Shown: positions 42,735 through 51,073 of the stretch, one piece after another | Position numbering within the stretch: position 1 is the first letter of the stretch | How the letters are laid out: the number at the start of each line of letters is the position of its first letter | Assembly (NCBI GenBank): GCA_947482665.1 | Contig: CANKJK010000001.1 | Coordinates: 1-64,000, forward strand | Direction: 5' to 3' | From: Acidobacteriota bacterium | Lineage (GTDB): Bacteria > Acidobacteriota > Vicinamibacteria > Vicinamibacterales > UBA2999 | DNA length: 64,000 bases | Notes under the pieces: generated by a model | The model's input: the letters and a program-made list of their open reading frames with translations, nothing else | Told to the model about the DNA's origin: nothing | Databases searched by the model: none | Made by a program: the position numbers and the translations under genes

Positions 42735-44915
42735 TCAGTACTTGAGAAGCGCCCGGGCCGCCGCGGCGACCTTGGCCGTCGTCGGGAGGTGCGCTTCTTC
42801 CAGTTCGGTGGCGAACGGCACCGGCGTATCGGCCGCGGCCACCAGTTGCACCGGTGCATCCAGGTCGTCGAAGGATGCCCGGACGATTTCGGTGACGATG
42901 GTCGTGCCGAAGCTGCCTGTGCGCGGCGCCTCGCAGGTGACCAACGCGCGGTTCGTCTTCTTGACCGAGGCGGCGATGGTTTCGATGTCCAACGGGAGCA
43001 CCGTCCGCAGGTCGATGACTTCCGCCGAGATACCTTCCTGGGCGAGCTGCTGAGCGGCCTCGAGCGCGCGGATGGTCTGTGAGCCGAACGAGACGATGGT
43101 CAGGTCCTTGCCCTCGCGTGCGACGCGGGCCTTGCCGATCGGGACGACGTAATCCTCGTCCGGCACCGGTAGGTTGAGGCCTTCGGGCAGCCGCTCGGGC
43201 TTGATGCGGTAGTAGTTCTTGTACTCGAGGAAGAGGACAGGGTTACCGTCGCGCACGGCGGCCTTGAGCAGGCCCTTGGCGTCAAACGCCGTGATGGGCG
43301 CCACGATCTTGAGGCCCGGCGTCGAGGCGAACCACGACTCCGGGTTCACCGAGTGGTAGATCGAGGTGTTGGTGGCCCAGCCGGATGGGAAGCGCAGGAC
43401 GATACCCACGGGCCCCATCTCGCGCACGTTCTGCGTGGCGGCGTAGTTGACGATCATCTTGAAGGCTTCTGACGCGAAGTCGGCGTACTGGAACTCCACG
43501 ATGGGCGTCAGCCCTTCGAGCTGCGCACCGAGGGCGATGCCCACGTAGCCGGCTTCGGCGATGGGGGAGTCGATGATCCGGCGCTGCTTGAACGAGACAT
43601 CCTTCTTGTTCCAGGCCTGCGCCCAGTCGAGGCCGTCGTACTTCTTCGAAAAGCCCTCGGTAATTTTGAAGGCGCCGTTGCTGACGCCGATGTCCTCACC
43701 AATCATGAAGACGTTCGGGTCGCGGTCCAACTCTTCCTGCAGACCCTCGCGTATCGCCTGGTGGTAGGTGATCGTCCGGCCCTTGCCCGTCGGCACGACC
43801 AGGGCATTCGGGAAGGTCGGGGCGGGTGCCATGACCTGCTTCTCGATGTCCACGGCGACCGGCTTCGGGCTCTGCTCGGTCTTGAGCGCCGCGGCCAGGA
43901 CCTCGGCAGTGACTTTGGCGTCCACCTCGGCCAGTTCGTCGGCCGTGGCCACCCGCGCCTTGACGAGGCGGTCACGGAACGTCGCGATCGGGTCCTTGGC
44001 CTTCCAGGCGGCCAGTTGGTCGGCGGGCACGTAGCTGGTGAATGGATCCGCGAGGGAGTGGCCGTCCATACGCATCGTGGCGGCCTCGATGATGGTGAGG
44101 CCCTTGGTCTCGCGGGCACGGGCCACGGCCTTGGAGACGGTGTCAAACACGGTGACGACGTTGGTGCCGTCGATCCAGTAGCCCTCCGCGTCGCGGCCGT
44201 ATCCGAGCGCCCGCAGGGTGAGCGTCGGCGTCGCATACTCAAGCCGGTTCGGCGTGCCGAAGGCCCACTGGTTGTTCTCGATGACCAGGACCAGCGGAAT
44301 CTTCATGACCGAGCAGATGTTCAGGGCTTCGTGGACGTCACCCGTGCTCGTGGTGCCATCGCCGACAAACGCGAGGGCAACGGTGTCCTTGCCCTGGTAC
44401 TGGCCGCCAAACGCGCAGCCGGCACCCAAGGGGATGAGCGTGCCCAGATGGCTGATGAGGCCCACGACTTTCGTGGCCTTGTTGGCCATGTGCAGGCTGC
44501 CGTCCCAGCCGCTCGAGAGGCCATCCATGCGGCCGCAAGCCTGCGCGATGACTTTCGAGGGCGGCACACCACGGACGAGGAACGCGCCGAGGTCACGGAT
44601 GGCCAGCGTCGCCCAGTCGCCTGGCGCGAGTGCGGCGGTCGCGCCCACGGCGGTGGCTTCATTGCCCGTGCAGGGCAGGTGCTTGCCGAGGGCCAGACCC
44701 TTGCGCGACATCTTGACGATCTCAAGGTCGGTGGCCCGGGTGAGGCTCATGTAGTAGTAGAGCTGGAGGAGCTGGTCCTTGGAATAGCTGTCCAGCACCG
44801 GCGCGGGCACCCACGAGAGGCCGCTGGTCGTGACGTGGAGCGACTTCTGGTCGAGGTCGCGCGTGACGTCAATCTGTTCGAGTTCCTGGTAAATGTCGGC
44901 CAGCGAGCTGAGCAT
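42735..44915 (-). CDS. 2-oxo acid dehydrogenase E1, fused alpha and beta subunits
   Basis: The 726-aa protein joins the usual two E1 chains. Residues ~1-345 are alpha-like, with ThDP motif FVGDGTTSTGDVHEALN ... ENNQWAFGT and TMRMDGHSLADP containing a conserved His. Residues ~385-726 are beta-like (TYHQAIREGLQEELDRDPNVFMIGEDIG, DSPIAEAGYVGIALGAQLEGL, FPSGWATNTSIYHS, EVIDLRTVLPLD). E1 oxidatively decarboxylates a 2-oxo acid and passes the acyl group to E2 lipoate. Both pyruvate and branched-chain 2-oxo acids are possible substrates. E2 and E3 are not adjacent. Confidence 0.88.
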   Translation of the reverse strand: MLSSLADIYQELEQIDVTRDLDQKSLHVTTSGLSWVPAPVLDSYSKDQLLQLYYYMSLTRATDLEIVKMSRKGLALGKHLPCTGNEATAVGATAALAPGDWATLAIRDLGAFLVRGVPPSKVIAQACGRMDGLSSGWDGSLHMANKATKVVGLISHLGTLIPLGAGCAFGGQYQGKDTVALAFVGDGTTSTGDVHEALNICSVMKIPLVLVIENNQWAFGTPNRLEYATPTLTLRALGYGRDAEGYWIDGTNVVTVFDTVSKAVARARETKGLTIIEAATMRMDGHSLADPFTSYVPADQLAAWKAKDPIATFRDRLVKARVATADELAEVDAKVTAEVLAAALKTEQSPKPVAVDIEKQVMAPAPTFPNALVVPTGKGRTITYHQAIREGLQEELDRDPNVFMIGEDIGVSNGAFKITEGFSKKYDGLDWAQAWNKKDVSFKQRRIIDSPIAEAGYVGIALGAQLEGLTPIVEFQYADFASEAFKMIVNYAATQNVREMGPVGIVLRFPSGWATNTSIYHSVNPESWFASTPGLKIVAPITAFDAKGLLKAAVRDGNPVLFLEYKNYYRIKPERLPEGLNLPVPDEDYVVPIGKARVAREGKDLTIVSFGSQTIRALEAAQQLAQEGISAEVIDLRTVLPLDIETIAASVKKTNRALVTCEAPRTGSFGTTIVTEIVRASFDDLDAPVQLVAAADTPVPFATELEEAHLPTTAKVAAAARALLKY

Positions 44916-45110
44916 GGGGTGATTTCCGGGTCGGGGCAGGGTCCTCGGGGACCCCGTCGTTATGGAAACATAATAGATCAGGCTGCGCAGCCATCGATCA
45001 GCGTCGGGCCGGTCCGGATCGTGAATGTTTCGGGCCGCACCACAATGCAGCCCCTGTTTCGCAACAATCCGACGATTCTGGCCCCCAGGGACCTGGCGGC
45101 GGGAGTCGCC
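44916..45110. other. intergenic region upstream of the E1 gene
   Basis: On the minus strand a -10-like TATTAT lies at 44970-44975. Just upstream is a perfect 12-bp palindrome GGCTGCGCAGCC (44981-44992), a possible operator. A small hairpin GGGTCC/GGACCC (44939-44954) falls in the predicted 5' leader. No coding potential was seen. Confidence 0.45.
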
Positions 45111-45983
45111 TCAGGCAGACCCAGGCTGCACCGGCATGGGCCCGTCTTCCGGGGGCAGGGTGGCGAAGAAGCGGTAGAGCAGCCACCCATCCAGCAGGCC
45201 CACCGCCACCATGATCAGGTAGGCCTTCGGGCCGATGATGACCTTCATCTCGCCCATCAGCCGCGAGAGACCGAACGCCACCACCCACGCATCAAAGCTC
45301 ATGCAGACCCGGCGGAAGGTTTCTGGCCGGATGCGCTGAATCAACTGGGCCCCGATGGGCACGCCGATGAGGATGCTGGGCAGGATCACGGGAATCAGAT
45401 GCAGGCTCTCCTGCCCGATGAGACCGGCATACAGATAGGCCACCGCCGTGAGCGACGATTCCGCCAGGCGAATTACGCCGAGCGCCGCCCGGAAATCTCG
45501 TTTCGTGAGGCCCTGGTTGCTCAGCATCACGGCCAGCGGCGGGCCGGAGATGGTCGTGACCGAATACAGCACGCCCACGGCCCCGCCGAAGACCAGGCCG
45601 GCCGAGCGCTCGGATTTGATGGGGCGGCGGAAGCCCGCAGCCTGGATCAGGATGAGCGGCAGGATCGTGACGTAGGTGATGAGCTTGAGCGGGGAGGGGC
45701 TGACGTGCGACACGAGGGACGTGCCGACGAGCACGCCCGGCACAAGGCCAATCACGATGGGCACGACACGCTTCCAGACGTTGGGCAGCGCGTCGCGGTT
45801 GACCCACAGGACGTAGCTGTTGAGCACGACCTCGATGAGGATCAGCGCCGGGTTCAGGACCCGATTCGTCAGAAACAGCAGCGCGAGCGGGACCGTCAGC
45901 GACGAAAAGCCGTAGCCCAGCGCGCCGTTGACGATGGCAGCGCCCAGGGTAATAGCGAGTAGTGGGATGACGTAACCGTCCAT
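45111..45983 (-). CDS. TSUP family (TauE/SafE-type) permease, probable sulfur-anion transporter
   Basis: This 290-aa membrane protein has about eight hydrophobic helices and the TSUP layout of two repeated halves. The family signatures are ALGYGFSSLTVPLALLF and VGVLYSVTTISGPPLAVML. Characterised TSUP members export sulfite or sulfoacetate, or import sulfate or thiosulfate. The family alone does not give direction or substrate. Its own Cys-rich leader and attenuator, and divergence from cysDN, strongly suggest a role in sulfur supply, such as sulfate uptake. That inference rests on regulation and position. The ATG at 45983 follows the attenuator terminator by about 35 nt. Confidence 0.85.
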   Translation of the reverse strand: MDGYVIPLLAITLGAAIVNGALGYGFSSLTVPLALLFLTNRVLNPALILIEVVLNSYVLWVNRDALPNVWKRVVPIVIGLVPGVLVGTSLVSHVSPSPLKLITYVTILPLILIQAAGFRRPIKSERSAGLVFGGAVGVLYSVTTISGPPLAVMLSNQGLTKRDFRAALGVIRLAESSLTAVAYLYAGLIGQESLHLIPVILPSILIGVPIGAQLIQRIRPETFRRVCMSFDAWVVAFGLSRLMGEMKVIIGPKAYLIMVAVGLLDGWLLYRFFATLPPEDGPMPVQPGSA

Positions 45984-46017
45984 GACGTCGGATGCCTGGC
46001 CTTTCCTTGCCCTGCCG

Positions 46018-46058
46018 AAAAAACAAAAAGCCCGGGCGGCGCTTGACCGCTCCGGGCT
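46018..46058 (-). terminator. intrinsic terminator of the TSUP-gene attenuator
   Basis: On the minus strand AGCCCGG pairs with CCGGGCT. A further 4 bp extends the stem past a one-base bulge to a 7-nt loop, and TTTTTGTTTTTT follows. It lies between the Cys leader peptide and the permease start codon. Confidence 0.82.
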
Positions 46059-46085
46059 CGAATCCTTGGTGTTCGGTGGTGCCGG

Positions 46086-46166
46086 TTAGTTACATGGGCA
46101 CACGGAGACGGCTCGGAGGCGGACCGAGATTGGACAACAACACGCCGGACAGGCCGTCAGAAACAT
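46086..46166 (-). CDS. Cys-rich leader peptide of the TSUP permease gene
   Basis: This is a 26-codon ORF on the minus strand, opening MFLTACPACCCPIS and ending VCPCN plus TAA. It has six cysteines (residues 6, 9, 10, 11, 23, 25), including three in a row. The codons are TGT except for one TGC. A predicted -10 lies 8 bp before the ATG, so the transcript is nearly leaderless. The stop is followed after 27 nt by the terminator hairpin. I infer a ribosome that stalls on Cys codons when Cys-tRNA is scarce. Confidence 0.75.
   Translation of the reverse strand: MFLTACPACCCPISVRLRAVSVCPCN
46111..46122 (-). promoter_or_regulatory. candidate antiterminator strand, TSUP leader
   Basis: On the minus strand CCGCCTCCGAGC can pair with the 5' arm of the terminator (GCCCGGAGCGG), giving ten pairs with one bulge and one mismatch. 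It starts 12 nt after the Cys triplet. The imperfect pairing makes it a candidate only. Confidence 0.45.
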
Positions 46167-46174
46167 GAGCCGTG

Positions 46175-46204
46175 AGTCTGCACCCGAGCGTGACGGGTTG
46201 TCAA
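46175..46204 (-). promoter_or_regulatory. promoter of the TSUP leader
   Basis: On the minus strand TTGACA is followed by an 18-bp spacer and CAGACT, 8 bp before the leader ATG. The -35 is perfect and the -10 weak. The -35 lies in the 9-bp palindrome GTTGTCAAC. Confidence 0.55.
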
Positions 46205-46234
46205 CGACCCTGGTGGACGATACCGAACGCCGAG

Positions 46235-46243
46235 TGCTAAAGT
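46235..46243 (+). promoter_or_regulatory. extended -10 of the cysDN leader
   Basis: TGCTAAAGT is an extended -10 (TGn plus TAAAGT). TGGACG at 46214-46219, 18 bp upstream, is a partial -35. The predicted start site is a few bases before the leader ATG at 46256. Confidence 0.5.
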
Positions 46244-46255
46244 GTTGACCAGTCC

Positions 46256-46333
46256 ATGGTTCCGACGCTTTGCCCGTGCGCGTGTTGTTGTTGTCCGAGG
46301 CCCTGTGAGGGGTCCCGCGCCCGCGGTCTGTAG
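46256..46333 (+). CDS. Cys-rich leader peptide of cysDN
   Basis: This is a 25-codon ORF opening MVPTLCPCACCCCPRPC and ending in TAG at 46331-46333. It has seven cysteines (residues 6, 8, 10, 11, 12, 13, 17), four of them consecutive TGT codons. The frame is independent of cysD and terminates 94 nt before it. The Cys cluster is followed by an antiterminator candidate and then the terminator. This suggests that cysteine supply, sensed as charged Cys-tRNA, sets read-through into the sulfate-activation genes. Confidence 0.8.
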   Translation: MVPTLCPCACCCCPRPCEGSRARGL

Positions 46334-46389
46334 TCCGGATGGACGGAAGCGCACTGAACCATCGCGCAGCAGATCGAAGGCCCGGGACC
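46311..46389 (+). promoter_or_regulatory. candidate antiterminator pairing in the cysDN leader
   Basis: GGTCCCG (46311-46317) is complementary over 7 nt to CGGGACC (46383-46389), which forms most of the 5' arm of the terminator. The first strand starts 16 nt after the last of the four tandem Cys codons, so a stalled ribosome would leave it free. A ribosome at the stop codon would cover part of it. Confidence 0.55.
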
Positions 46390-46409
46390 ATGGTCCCGGG
46401 TTTTTTTTT
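46381..46409 (+). terminator. intrinsic terminator of the cysDN attenuator
   Basis: CCCGGGACCATGGTCCCGGG is a perfect 20-bp palindrome that folds into an 8-bp stem with a CATG loop. Nine T residues follow. It lies 18 bp before the cysD ATG, so it can only act as an attenuator for cysDN. Confidence 0.92.
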
Positions 46410-46427
46410 GTGTCCTGAGTAACTGAG

Positions 46428-47372
46428 ATGCCGACCGCACACACCGTTACGGGCCAGGCGGCCACCCCGCCGCCCCAGTTGGACCACCTCCGGAGGCTGG
46501 AGGCGGAAAGCCTCCACATCATCCGGGAAGTGGTGGCGGAGTTCGAGCGCCCCGTGATGCTGTACTCCATCGGGAAGGATTCGTCCGTCATGCTGCGCCT
46601 GGCGCAGAAGGCCTTCTACCCGGCGCCTATCCCGTTCCCGCTGCTGCACATCGACACGACCTACAAGTTCCGCGAGATGATCGAGTTTCGCGACCAGATG
46701 GCCGCGGAAGTGGGCGCGAAGCTCATCGTGCACATCAACAAGGACGCGATCGCCGACGGGACGCAGCCGTTCAAGCTCGGCACGCAGCGTTGCTGCCAGC
46801 TGCTCAAGACGAAGTCGCTCCTGGACGGACTGGCCGAAGGGCAATTTGACGCTGCGTTCGGCGGCGCCCGTCGCGACGAGGAGCGGTCGCGCGCCAAGGA
46901 GCGCGTGTTCTCGCTGCGGGACGCCCACGGCCAGTGGGACCCGAAGCGGCAGCGGCCCGAACTCTGGAGCCTGCTGAACAGCCGGCTGAATCCGGGGGAG
47001 AGCATCCGCGTGTTTCCCCTGTCGAACTGGACCGAGATCGATATCTGGCAGTACATCCACGTGGAGAACATCCCGGTGGTACCGCTTTATTTCGCGAAGG
47101 AGCGTGAGGCGATCGTGCGCGGAGAGTCCATCATCGTCCGCGAACAGTCCTTCGTCCCGATGCTGCCCGGTGAGAAGACGCAGATGGTCCGGTGCCGGAT
47201 GCGGTCGCTGGGCTGCTCGCCCTGCACCGGCGCCATCCGGTCGGACGCCGACAGCGTGCCCAAGATCATCGAAGAACTGGTCGCGGCCAAGAACTCCGAA
47301 CGGCAGCTGCGCATCATCGACCACGACCAGGATGGCTCCATGGAAGTGAAGAAACGCGAGGGGTACTTCTAG
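46428..47372 (+). CDS. cysD: sulfate adenylyltransferase subunit 2
   Basis: The 314-aa CysD is the catalytic half of ATP sulfurylase, forming adenosine 5'-phosphosulfate from sulfate and ATP. PP-loop features are [17 protein letters not shown] (SGGxDS-type, here SIGKDS) and [20 protein letters not shown]. Further conserved stretches are [49 protein letters not shown], and [16 protein letters not shown]. Its TAG overlaps the cysN GTG. Expression is probably limited by the attenuator just upstream. Confidence 0.96.
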   Translation: MPTAHTVTGQAATPPPQLDHLRRLEAESLHIIREVVAEFERPVMLYSIGKDSSVMLRLAQKAFYPAPIPFPLLHIDTTYKFREMIEFRDQMAAEVGAKLIVHINKDAIADGTQPFKLGTQRCCQLLKTKSLLDGLAEGQFDAAFGGARRDEERSRAKERVFSLRDAHGQWDPKRQRPELWSLLNSRLNPGESIRVFPLSNWTEIDIWQYIHVENIPVVPLYFAKEREAIVRGESIIVREQSFVPMLPGEKTQMVRCRMRSLGCSPCTGAIRSDADSVPKIIEELVAAKNSERQLRIIDHDQDGSMEVKKREGYF

Positions 47373-48676
47373 TGAAGGGTCTCCTCCGGATCTGCACCGC
47401 CGGGAGCGTGGACGACGGGAAGAGCACGCTCATCGGGCGCCTCCTGCACGACTCGCAGGCTGTCTATGAAGATCAGATCAGCGCCGTCCAGAAGGCCTCC
47501 AAGAACCGTGTCGCCGGGCCGATCGACTTCTCGCTCTTCACCGACGGCCTCAAGGCCGAGCGCGAACAGGGCATTACGATCGACGTCGCGTACCGCTACT
47601 TTGCGACCGCCCGCCGGAAGTTCATTCTGGCGGATACGCCCGGCCACGAGCAGTACACGCGGAACATGGCGACCGGGGCGTCCACCGCGGATCTGGCCAT
47701 CCTGCTGGTCGACGCTCGCCAGGGTGTCAAGGACCAGTCGCGGCGGCACGCCCGCATCGCCCGTCTGCTCGGCATCACGAACTTCGTCGTGGCGGTCAAC
47801 AAGATGGACCTGGTCGGCTTCGACAGGGCCATCTACGACGGCATCTGTGCGGAGTTCGCGCAGATTCTTGACGGCGCGTCCTTTCACGCCATCCCCATGA
47901 GCGCGCTCGAAGGCGACAACGTCATCACCCTCAGTGAACGGACACCCTGGTTCACGGGGCCGAGTCTGCTTGAGCACCTGGAGACGGTGGACGTCGACAC
48001 GGACATCACGGGCCAGCCGTTCCGGTTCCCCGTGCAGCTCGTGCTGCGGCCGCATCAGGATTTCCGTGGCTACGCCGGGCAGATTCAGTCGGGTCTGGTG
48101 CGGCGGGGCGATGAGGTAACGGTCTGGCCGTCGGGCCGGTCGACGGCGGTCAAGCGGATCGTGACCTACGACGGCGATCTGGAGTCAGCCTTTGCGCCGA
48201 TGTCGGTCACGCTGGTCCTGGAGGACGAGATCGATATCAGTCGCGGCGATACGCTCGTCTCCGGACCCGTCCAGGTGGGGCAGCGCTTTGAGGCAGACAT
48301 CGTGTGGATGGACGAGCGGCCGCTCGACCCCACGCGGATGTACGTGCTCAAGCACTCGACGCGCGTGGTCACGGCCGAGGTCGACCGCGCCTTCACGCTG
48401 AACGAGATCCATTCAGCCGTGGTGCGGACCTCGCGGCCGATCATCTTCGACAGTTACCGGGACGTTCGCGCCACGGGTAGCTTCATCCTGATCGACCCGG
48501 CGACCAACTTCACGGCGGGCGCCGGCATGATCGGCGTGCCGACGCGGGACGAGCGCAGCGGGCGAGCCAGTGAGGGCGCGGCCGAGCGGCTGGCCCGCAT
48601 CGCCAGAGCCGCGGCGACCGACGCCGAGGCTGTGGAAGCCGTGCGCGCGGCACTCGAAGCCATCATCGGGCGCTGA
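47372..48676 (+). CDS. cysN: sulfate adenylyltransferase subunit 1, GTPase
   Basis: The 434-aa CysN couples GTP hydrolysis to sulfate activation by CysD. The EF-Tu-like G domain has TAGSVDDGKSTLIGRLLHD (P-loop), ADTPGHEQYTRNM and AVNKMDLVGF, then two beta-barrel domains. The GTG at 47372 overlaps the cysD stop (TAGTG). The length covers CysN only, with no fused APS kinase (CysC). No cysC, cysH or cysIJ follows, so the later steps of sulfate reduction are encoded elsewhere. Confidence 0.95.
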   Translation: MKGLLRICTAGSVDDGKSTLIGRLLHDSQAVYEDQISAVQKASKNRVAGPIDFSLFTDGLKAEREQGITIDVAYRYFATARRKFILADTPGHEQYTRNMATGASTADLAILLVDARQGVKDQSRRHARIARLLGITNFVVAVNKMDLVGFDRAIYDGICAEFAQILDGASFHAIPMSALEGDNVITLSERTPWFTGPSLLEHLETVDVDTDITGQPFRFPVQLVLRPHQDFRGYAGQIQSGLVRRGDEVTVWPSGRSTAVKRIVTYDGDLESAFAPMSVTLVLEDEIDISRGDTLVSGPVQVGQRFEADIVWMDERPLDPTRMYVLKHSTRVVTAEVDRAFTLNEIHSAVVRTSRPIIFDSYRDVRATGSFILIDPATNFTAGAGMIGVPTRDERSGRASEGAAERLARIARAAATDAEAVEAVRAALEAIIGR

Positions 48677-48703
48677 CGCCCAACTGCCAGAGAGGGGGTG
48701 GGC

Positions 48704-51043
48704 ATGGCCTCAGTCACTCTCGATGTGAGCGGCATGACCTGCGCGGCCTGCCAGGCCAATGTGCAGCGGGCGCTGGCGCGCCAGCCTGGCGTGTCCGATG
48801 CCTCGGTCAGCCTGATGACCGCGTCGGCGGTGGTGGCCTATGACCCGGCGGCGACCTCGCCGGACTCCCTGGTGGCGGCTGTTGAGGCCGTCGGCTATGG
48901 CGCCGCGCTTCCCCCGGTCGAGCGCACGGCGATCGAGGCCGAACTCGCCCACGAGGTCCAGCAGGACGAAGAGGCCCGAGCGCTCGTCCGCCGAGCGGCC
49001 GTGAGCGTGGCCATGGGTGCGGTGGCGATGGTCGTGTCGATGCCGCTGATGGTCCCGGCCGATCCGCATGTGGCTCATCAGGCGGCGGACCCGTTCATGC
49101 GCTGGGCGATGGGCGGGCTCAGCCCCGCGCTGCACGCGGCGCTGCCGTGGCTCTACGCTGCGCCGAAGGCCGCGCTGTTGTGGGCGCTCGTCGCCATGTG
49201 TGTGGCTGTCGTGCTCTGGGCCGGCCGGCAGTTCTATGTCCTCGGTGTCCGGGCGCTGTGGCACCGCGCACCGGACATGAATTCGCTGGTGGCCGTCGGC
49301 ACCGGGGCCGCGTTCATCTATTCGCTGGTCGCGACGGTGTGGGGCGACGTGCTGCTGCGCCACGGCGTTGCGCCGGACGTGTACTACGAGGCCGTCATCA
49401 TCATCATCGCGCTTGTACTGACAGGCCGCGCCCTTGAGGCGCGTGCGCGTGGCCGGACGGCGGAGGCCCTCAGGGCCCTGGTGGCGCTCCAGCCCGCCAC
49501 GGGCCGGGTGTCGGGGCCGGACGGAGAGGCCGAGGTGCCGCTCGACCGCCTGCGCGTCGGCGACGTCGTCGTGGTACGACCCGGCGAGCGGGTTCCGGTG
49601 GACGGCGTGGTGCTCTCGGGTACGGCCGCGCTGGACGAAGCGTTACTCACCGGTGAATCCATGCCCGTGACGCGGACGGTGGGTGACCGCGTCGTCGGCG
49701 GCACCATCGCGCATGGCGGCTCCCTGACGGTTCGCGTGACGGCGGGGGGGAGTAGCGGCGTGCTGGCGCAGATCGTCAGGCTGATGCGCGAGGCGCAGGC
49801 CTCGCGGGCGCCCATCCAGCAGCTGGCGGACCGCGTGAGCGGCGTCTTCGTACCGACCGTGATGGTGGTCTCGCTCCTGACCCTTGCGGCGTGGGTGTTG
49901 GTCGGCGGTGTCAGTGTCGCCGTCCAGGGCGCGGCGGCCGCTGTGGCCGTCCTCATCATTGCGTGCCCATGCGCGATGGGGTTGGCCGTGCCGACGGCCG
50001 TGATGGTCGCGACGGGCCGCGCAGCCGAACGGGGCATTCTCATCAAAGGTGGCCGTGCGCTCGAGCGGGCCGGTGAGGTGACGACGGTGGTGGTCGACAA
50101 GACGGGCACGCTCACGGAAGGGCGCCCGGACGTCGTCGACACGTGGATGGCGCCGGGCACCGAGCCTGGTCGCCTGCTGGCCGCAGTGTCCGCCGTCGAG
50201 CGGCTGTCGGAGCACCCCTTGGCTGGAGCGATCGTCCGTGCAGCCGGGGATGCGGTGGCGGGCCGTGTCGACGGCTTCCAGAGTGAACCGGGCGGCGGCG
50301 TGTCTGCCAGTGTCGACAACGCGCGGGTCCTCGTGGGCGCGCCGGACTACCTCGCTCGGTCCGGTGTGGACCTCTCGGGCATCGGCTCGGTCCTTGAACG
50401 CATGAGCCGCGATGGTCGGACGGCAGTCGTGGCCGCCGTCTCCACCGCGGGCCCTGAGGCCTGGTCCCTTGCGGTGTTTGCCATCGCCGACCGGCTCCGC
50501 GCCAATGCGCGCCAGGGCGTCGAGGCGCTCGGCCGCCTTGGCCTCGACGTCGTGGTGCTCTCCGGAGACGCCCAGGTGACCGCCGAGGCCATTGCGCGCG
50601 AAGCGGGCATCACGCGTGTCGTGGCGGGCGTGCGCCCTGATGGCAAGGTGGCCGAGATCCGGCGCCTGCAGGCGGACGGCGCCATTGTCGCGATGGTCGG
50701 TGACGGCGTGAACGACGCCCCGGCGCTGGCCCAGGCCGACGTCGGTATCGCCATGGCGAGCGGGTCTGACGTGGCCGTAGACGCCGCTGATATCGCCCTT
50801 CTCCGTGGGGACCTGACCGCGGTCGCGGCGGCCATCCGGCTGTCGCGGCTGGCCATGCGCACCATGCGGCAGAACCTGTTCTGGGCGTTTGCCTACAACG
50901 TCGTCGGCATCCCGGTGGCGGCTGGGGTCCTCTATCCGGCGTTCGGCGTGCTGCTGAGTCCGATTCTGGCCAGCGCGGCGATGGCGGTTAGTTCCGTCAG
51001 TGTGGTCAGCAACAGCCTGCGCCTGCGCCGGGTCTCACTCTAG
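48704..51043 (+). CDS. copper-translocating P1B-type ATPase
   Basis: The 779-aa pump has an N-terminal heavy-metal-associated domain with GMTCAAC, then membrane helices. The actuator motif is LLTGESMPV and the ion-site motif [14 protein letters not shown] (CPC). The phosphorylation site is DKTGTLTEG, the P1B-specific motif [10 protein letters not shown], and the hinge [13 protein letters not shown] plus a CxxC HMA domain suggests Cu(I) export (CopA-like); silver or another monovalent ion is possible. The ATG at 48704 is preferred over GTG at 48698 because GAGAGGGGG precedes it. It follows cysN by 27 bp and may be read through. Confidence 0.92.
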   Translation: MASVTLDVSGMTCAACQANVQRALARQPGVSDASVSLMTASAVVAYDPAATSPDSLVAAVEAVGYGAALPPVERTAIEAELAHEVQQDEEARALVRRAAVSVAMGAVAMVVSMPLMVPADPHVAHQAADPFMRWAMGGLSPALHAALPWLYAAPKAALLWALVAMCVAVVLWAGRQFYVLGVRALWHRAPDMNSLVAVGTGAAFIYSLVATVWGDVLLRHGVAPDVYYEAVIIIIALVLTGRALEARARGRTAEALRALVALQPATGRVSGPDGEAEVPLDRLRVGDVVVVRPGERVPVDGVVLSGTAALDEALLTGESMPVTRTVGDRVVGGTIAHGGSLTVRVTAGGSSGVLAQIVRLMREAQASRAPIQQLADRVSGVFVPTVMVVSLLTLAAWVLVGGVSVAVQGAAAAVAVLIIACPCAMGLAVPTAVMVATGRAAERGILIKGGRALERAGEVTTVVVDKTGTLTEGRPDVVDTWMAPGTEPGRLLAAVSAVERLSEHPLAGAIVRAAGDAVAGRVDGFQSEPGGGVSASVDNARVLVGAPDYLARSGVDLSGIGSVLERMSRDGRTAVVAAVSTAGPEAWSLAVFAIADRLRANARQGVEALGRLGLDVVVLSGDAQVTAEAIAREAGITRVVAGVRPDGKVAEIRRLQADGAIVAMVGDGVNDAPALAQADVGIAMASGSDVAVDAADIALLRGDLTAVAAAIRLSRLAMRTMRQNLFWAFAYNVVGIPVAAGVLYPAFGVLLSPILASAAMAVSSVSVVSNSLRLRRVSL

Positions 51044-51073
51044 ACGCCTCTTCAGCGGGGCAAGGGAGTCGTC

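Noticed and set aside
46018-46428. SAM, S-box or other metabolite riboswitch before cysD or the permease
   Set aside because: No conserved riboswitch core was recognised, and the two translated Cys-rich ORFs explain the terminators better.
46167-47324. Long minus-strand open frame through cysD continuing into the Cys leader
   Set aside because: It is antisense to the well-supported cysD. Only its last 27 codons, beginning at an internal ATG behind a promoter-like sequence, are taken as real (the TSUP leader peptide).
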